A stretch of DNA of 64,000 nt from assembly GCA_002840285.1 (NCBI GenBank), contig PHAE01000008.1, forward strand, positions 1 through 64,000. Reading direction: 5' to 3'. Below, one piece after another: positions 59,553 to 64,000 of this stretch. Each line of letters starts with the position of its first letter. Position 1 is the stretch's first letter. Below the pieces are notes generated by a model. That model was not told the DNA's origin, did no database searches, and was given only the letters and a program-made list of their open reading frames with translations. Source of the stretch: Firmicutes bacterium HGW-Firmicutes-11 (GTDB taxonomy: Bacteria; Bacillota; Clostridia; Peptostreptococcales; Anaerovoracaceae). A program made the translations under genes and the position numbers.

Positions 59553-60956
59553 TTAAACAAATTCCGTATGCCCTACTGTAGCCTCAATGGTCTGTTGCGG
59601 AAAGACCGATTTGAACATGTCATAATACAGTCCTTCCTCGTAAGTCGTTATCCTGTGACCACTCGGAGTGACGGTTCCCGGCGCCCATATCCCGTCTCCG
59701 TAGGTCTCTTTGGCGTAGTCTTCCAATATGGAAAAGGAGCCGGCGCCGATGCTGAATTTTTGCTTTTTCCGCCTTGCAACCTCTGGCGGAAGCTGATCTG
59801 CAAATGCAGTTCTCAGTATCCACTTTTCCACTCCCTGGCAATTGATTTTCATCTGCGGCGGAATCGAATGGGCCAACAGAATCATCTCTTTTGAAAGAAA
59901 TGGCACATTGGCTTCCAGGCCAAATGCTGCGGACATACGATCCCCTCTCTGTAAACCGGTATTATGGAGATTTCTAAGCAGAGAGTCTGTCTCATCAAGC
60001 AATTGCTCCGGAGGAAGCCCCTTCATATACTCATACCCGCAAAACAGTTCGTCAGCCCCTTCTCCGGAGCAGACTTGATCTACGTGTTCGGAAGCAAGTC
60101 GCGCCAACATATAATTTGGAATTGAGCTTCTGACGAGCGCCATATCATATGACTCCAGATGATAAATGACATCAGGCAATACTGAAAGCATATCTTCAAG
60201 ATCATAACTGTACTCATAGTGATCTGTACCGAATTTATCTGCGCACAGCCTTGCATGGGAAAGGTCCGGACTACCTTTCATTCCAACACAAAAGCTTTTG
60301 ACTCCCGGAATTTCTTCCGAGACGATGGATGCAATGATGCTGCTGTCCAGGCCGCCGCTCAAATAGACGCCCATGGATGACGCATTATACAAAATTCTTT
60401 CGATCGAACTCTCCAGCTCTGTACGTATGGCCTCTTCCACTTCGCCCTTTGAAGCGTCAAGTCCTGACGCATCCAGTCCTTCCTTGTTATCTGTGAGAAA
60501 GTGTTTCTGCTGCGATCCATTGATTATACTTAATGCACCAGGTGGTATCGCCTCGATCTTTGACACACGATCTGCCAGTGCCTTGATCTCTGATGCGAAG
60601 TACCAGGTACCGTCGTTTTGTCCAACGTAAAGCGGCACGACTCCTAATGAGTCTCGCCCAAGAACAAGTCCTCGATTTGGATCATGGATGGCAAAAGCAA
60701 ACGTGCCTTCCAGTTTTGCTACACAACGGTCGCCATGGGTCTTATAGCAATCCAGCGCATAGTCTGCGTCTGTTATACTGTCAGAGCACATCTCACGATT
60801 TACCAACGCTCCGTTGAAAAGTATCGATTCTTGCTCGAAATCGGAGTCTGTAAACCACTGTTGATCGATGCAGCCGCGATGATCGATTGCTTCTGCCATC
60901 GTTTCCAATTGTTTGAATGAACCTCTCTGCCCGTAAATTCCTGCTATACCACCCAT
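59553..60956 (-). CDS. Asparagine-synthetase-like ATP-dependent amide ligase lacking Cys2
   Basis: MGGIAGIYGQRGSF...AIDHRGCIDQQW...GRDSLGVVPLYVGQ...; synthetase PP-loop YLSGGLDSSIIASIV; CSGEGADELFCGYEYM. Confidence 0.9.
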   Translation of the reverse strand: MGGIAGIYGQRGSFKQLETMAEAIDHRGCIDQQWFTDSDFEQESILFNGALVNREMCSDSITDADYALDCYKTHGDRCVAKLEGTFAFAIHDPNRGLVLGRDSLGVVPLYVGQNDGTWYFASEIKALADRVSKIEAIPPGALSIINGSQQKHFLTDNKEGLDASGLDASKGEVEEAIRTELESSIERILYNASSMGVYLSGGLDSSIIASIVSEEIPGVKSFCVGMKGSPDLSHARLCADKFGTDHYEYSYDLEDMLSVLPDVIYHLESYDMALVRSSIPNYMLARLASEHVDQVCSGEGADELFCGYEYMKGLPPEQLLDETDSLLRNLHNTGLQRGDRMSAAFGLEANVPFLSKEMILLAHSIPPQMKINCQGVEKWILRTAFADQLPPEVARRKKQKFSIGAGSFSILEDYAKETYGDGIWAPGTVTPSGHRITTYEEGLYYDMFKSVFPQQTIEATVGHTEFV

Positions 60957-62665
60957 CGTGTTCCTCCTTTTTCAGCATTCATGATCTGTGAAATTCTTTC
61001 TTCTTCTGAGAGTATCCGTTCCTCCTTTCGACTCCATGCATAAATCGCCCCGCCGACCGCCCGGGTCTCAAGTTCGCCGGCAGCGAAGGGATTGCCCTTC
61101 AGGTGCGGCGCGTCAAGCAACCCCGTTTTGATCGCCATTGCAAGCGTATCCGGATCCGTGAATGGATCTTGTTGATTTTGACCGATTTTTTGGATCGCGG
61201 CAAGCAATTGTTTTGCTTCGATCAGCAATACCCGCTTTCGTTTTTGGATCGTCGCATCAAAGGAAAAGTCCGGTTGCCCGTAAAAGCAGTTGCGGATCGT
61301 GCCGTGTACGATGTCGCAGCTTTCGATCACATCTTTCGCTTCTGCAGCGTGGTCTCCCTCGCAATACCCCACCACATGGATAATGTGTGGTTTCAGCTGT
61401 AGTGCGAACGCCGTCGAGGTCGCCAGCTGACCCTTTGCCACACATTCCCTCGGCGACAAATGAAGCAATCCGGCTCTTACCTGACGATAGGTAGTAAACT
61501 TGCTGTCGTGCAAGGATTCGATCAGTTCAATTTTTGCCAACATTTTGGCGATATCCATCGCCGGCGTGACCGTCGGCGGTGTGTTCATCATATATTGCGC
61601 GATGTAATGAGATACTCCTGCCGCCTTTGCGTTGTAGGCGGCCAAATATGCCATCACGACCGCAACGGTGTCATGTGCTTCTCTCAGGCTCCAATGATGA
61701 GATTCGTTGACTTCCAGTGGTATTTCGCCCCATTCAGAGTCCGTTGTCCTTCCATACCATCGCATTGTTTCTATGTTTTCTTTGATTGCCTGGACTAATG
61801 GTCGGTCGGATCGGCCGTCCAACCCGCTGTACCAGCATAACGGCACGGCGCCCCAGGCATTTTTGATGGTGTCCGCAGACATTTCCGCCCAAGGGATCAG
61901 ATCTCTGGTTCCGCTGTATATGCGAAGCAACGGCCGGTTGCCGTGATTGGCAGCCTCTCTCAGTCGTATAAGGTCTACTTTCGACCGTATGGGGGCACCA
62001 CCGGCGCCATCCATTCTCCGGTCCATTTCATCGGGACGGAAAAAAGACTGTTGCGCATTTTGATCCGGCGCAAGGGAAATGATATCGAGAACGCCGGATT
62101 CGGCGATTTCTTCAACGCCTTGTATCGTCGCATCCATATCCGGTAAACCAAAATGGTGACGGATCAAAGGAAGTGGAGACGAATCTTTGAGTCGATCAAG
62201 CAAGCTGTCGCTGTTTTTGCATTGAGCCACTGCATAAAGCGTCCCACCCAACAAGCATCTTGCTTCATTCATGTGTTCCAGTCCGGTAAAGCATTGTTCA
62301 AAGAGACCGCTCTGCTCGGCTACCACGCATACCGGAGGGGTTCCGGCAAAGGCCATCTTTAACGTAGCCAGTCGTTTTTCTCCCAGCGCGTCCCTCAAAT
62401 TTTCAATCAATTCGATTGCCACAGAGGGCGTCAAACGATAACTGACTCCCAAAATATCCGGTTGGTAGCGATCCACTGCCTCGACCCATTGTTCAACGGG
62501 GACCGCCGCGCCAAGAAAGTGAGTCTCATAACCCATTTCTTCAGCAATTCGTAAAAAAGAGACCACGCCTGCAACGTGAACACAGTTGCCCAACGCTCCT
62601 GCAACGACGACCTTTTTCTTTATTTCAGTCACATCAAATTCCTCCTTCCCTGCTGCTCCCTTCAA
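60944..62665 (-). CDS. B12-binding-domain protein with mutase-like (MutE-like) C-terminal region
   Basis: N-term VVVAGALGNCVHVAGVVSFLRIAEEMGYETHFLGAAVPVEQWVEAVDRYQPDILGVSYRLTP; downstream GVSHYIAQYMMNTPPTVTPAMDIAKMLAKIELIESLHDSKFTTYRQVRAG reads as a TIM-barrel mutase region. Subfamily assignment tentative. Confidence 0.72.
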   Translation of the reverse strand: MKGAAGKEEFDVTEIKKKVVVAGALGNCVHVAGVVSFLRIAEEMGYETHFLGAAVPVEQWVEAVDRYQPDILGVSYRLTPSVAIELIENLRDALGEKRLATLKMAFAGTPPVCVVAEQSGLFEQCFTGLEHMNEARCLLGGTLYAVAQCKNSDSLLDRLKDSSPLPLIRHHFGLPDMDATIQGVEEIAESGVLDIISLAPDQNAQQSFFRPDEMDRRMDGAGGAPIRSKVDLIRLREAANHGNRPLLRIYSGTRDLIPWAEMSADTIKNAWGAVPLCWYSGLDGRSDRPLVQAIKENIETMRWYGRTTDSEWGEIPLEVNESHHWSLREAHDTVAVVMAYLAAYNAKAAGVSHYIAQYMMNTPPTVTPAMDIAKMLAKIELIESLHDSKFTTYRQVRAGLLHLSPRECVAKGQLATSTAFALQLKPHIIHVVGYCEGDHAAEAKDVIESCDIVHGTIRNCFYGQPDFSFDATIQKRKRVLLIEAKQLLAAIQKIGQNQQDPFTDPDTLAMAIKTGLLDAPHLKGNPFAAGELETRAVGGAIYAWSRKEERILSEEERISQIMNAEKGGTRWVV

Positions 62666-63758
62666 TGATGAAGCTTCTGATCTCTTTCAGTGACATTCCC
62701 TCCAATCCCATTTTGTCTACGGTCCGTCCTTCTTCTCTGAAATCGGTCTGATGCAAGATCGAACCCAGGTCAATGATCGTGTCGATCGTTGGAGTCGGAA
62801 CGTTGCCCAAGCGGCCAAGAGAAGCGATGGGGACCAGACTCATAGGGATATCTTCTGAAATATATCGATGAAAAATCGTTTTCGGTGCTTTGATCCCGTC
62901 ATACCCCCGATTGTTTCGCATCGCTTCGTAAAGTGTCCTGCCTGCTGCATCGTATGCAATATAAAGCCACTCTCTGGCGGTCATTGCCCGAAATCCCAGG
63001 GACTCGGCGACGTCCACCCGCTCTTGATCCATTTTTTCCAGTATCAATGCAACGGAAGGCGTGATTCCTTCAGTATAATAGTCAAAATCTCCATTGGTGC
63101 TTTCGATTCGCGCCGCATTGAGCACGGTCACCGCCGGGTGAAAAATGGCGCCGATATTGTCCAAGCTGGTCTTCATGACGTTATCGCCGGGAATAAATTG
63201 CTTAAACGCGGTTCGCAGGGCGCTTACGACTTCCGGTGTGCGATGGGCCGGGATCGCTGCCACCGGCACACTGTTTTTGATTCGAAAGATGTGGGTTTGC
63301 GCAGGATTCATGGAACGGCTAGCATAGAGCAATGTCTGCGCCTCACAGACGACGACTTCCGCCTTGCACCCTTTCGCTCTTATTACGTTCAATACTTCCA
63401 GTGCTCCGCCGGTTCGGCCCGGATTCAGCACAATGATCTGCCCGTCGACCAGATGGTCCGCCAACTGTTCCGCGATGAATCGGTGGCCTGTCGCAGGAAG
63501 CACCACCATTAAAACATCTCTCCCCTGTATTGCCTCCTGAATGTCCGAAGTCACGATGGAAAGAGTGGCGAATCCTCCCGGGATGTTGTCTCCCGACGTC
63601 AGGATCTCGATACCACCACTGTTTTGTATCGCTCGTATCCGGTTTGCGCTCCGGTTATAAAGGCTCACATCCACACCGAGCAGCGACAGATGTCCGGCCA
63701 TTGCCGTTCCGCCGTGCCCTGCACCGAGAACTGCAAACTTTATATTGTTTTTTTCCAT
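62634..63758 (-). CDS. NAD/NADP octopine/nopaline (opine) dehydrogenase family protein
   Basis: MEKNNIKFAVLGAGHGGTAMAGHLSLLGVDVSLYNRSANRIRAIQNSGGIEI...VLNPGRTGGALEVLNVIRAKGC...DNIGAIFHPAVTVLNAARIES. Start chosen at 63758. Confidence 0.88.
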   Translation of the reverse strand: MEKNNIKFAVLGAGHGGTAMAGHLSLLGVDVSLYNRSANRIRAIQNSGGIEILTSGDNIPGGFATLSIVTSDIQEAIQGRDVLMVVLPATGHRFIAEQLADHLVDGQIIVLNPGRTGGALEVLNVIRAKGCKAEVVVCEAQTLLYASRSMNPAQTHIFRIKNSVPVAAIPAHRTPEVVSALRTAFKQFIPGDNVMKTSLDNIGAIFHPAVTVLNAARIESTNGDFDYYTEGITPSVALILEKMDQERVDVAESLGFRAMTAREWLYIAYDAAGRTLYEAMRNNRGYDGIKAPKTIFHRYISEDIPMSLVPIASLGRLGNVPTPTIDTIIDLGSILHQTDFREEGRTVDKMGLEGMSLKEIRSFIIEGSSREGGI

Positions 63759-63795
63759 ATATTCCTGTCTCCATTCTGTTGGGAGTAAAATAAAA

Positions 63796-63821
63796 GGCAG
63801 GCCAATATCCACAGGCCCGCC
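63796..63821 (-). terminator. Terminator separating the MazG-like gene from the downstream operon
   Basis: Minus strand GGCGGGCC-tgtggatatt-GGCCTGCC followed by TTTTATTTT; 8-bp stem with one wobble. Confidence 0.65.
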
Positions 63822-63830
63822 ATTCTACTT

Positions 63831-64000
63831 TTAGATATCGCCTTCTACGTCTTCCAGCAGGATCCTCTCACGGTACGAGCCTCGGGCTTCTCTCTTTATT
63901 AACTTGATATAATCGATGTGCATCGGTTCGTATTCTTTTAATTCCACCAGACAATCGAGCGCTTCGTAGATGTCTGCGATCTCTTCTTCGTTGCCTGTGA
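63831..64000 (-). CDS. MazG-like / phosphoribosyl-ATP pyrophosphohydrolase-like protein, partial (C-terminus only)
   Basis: Reading from the right edge: ...TGNEEEIADIYEALDCLVELKEYEPMHIDYIKLIKREARGSYRERILLEDVEGDI*; EEIAD and RG-x-RI-LE-V pattern. Confidence 0.65.
   Translation of the reverse strand, partial: TGNEEEIADIYEALDCLVELKEYEPMHIDYIKLIKREARGSYRERILLEDVEGDI

Overview
This 64 kb window is a gene-dense chromosomal segment from a Bacillota/Clostridia-like bacterium. The taxonomy is inferred from gene content and order. Most genes lie on the minus strand. No rRNA, tRNA, CRISPR array or transposase was recognised. Housekeeping blocks, left to right: argS (partial), a DUF523 gene, mutS2 (apparently frameshifted), zapA, pheTS and an rRNA/tRNA methyltransferase; a full division/cell-wall cluster (ftsZ, sbp, two DUF881 genes, ftsQ, murG, ftsW, murD, mraY, murF, spoVD/ftsI, ftsL, rsmH, mraZ) with a recognisable MraZ operator; sfsA, a NYN-LOTUS gene, lgt, ychF and an AGCS symporter; sucCD, deoC, pduL, hpt, engB, lon, clpX, clpP and tig; perR-katA; sigI-rsgI; an unusual QueG-like/NnrE fusion; SulP, SRAP and transporters; and an amidohydrolase/nitrilase/NhaC unit. 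The most interesting region is the right end (about 56.9-63.8 kb). It is a tightly packed minus-strand operon bounded by hairpin terminators. It encodes an opine-dehydrogenase-like enzyme, a B12-binding mutase-like protein, an asparagine-synthetase-like protein lacking the catalytic Cys2, a B12-binding sensor with a CarH-type W-x9-EH motif, a GGDEF protein and a small membrane protein. I interpret it as a candidate B12/light-responsive c-di-GMP and small-molecule system. All functional calls come from reading translated sequences; no database search was run.
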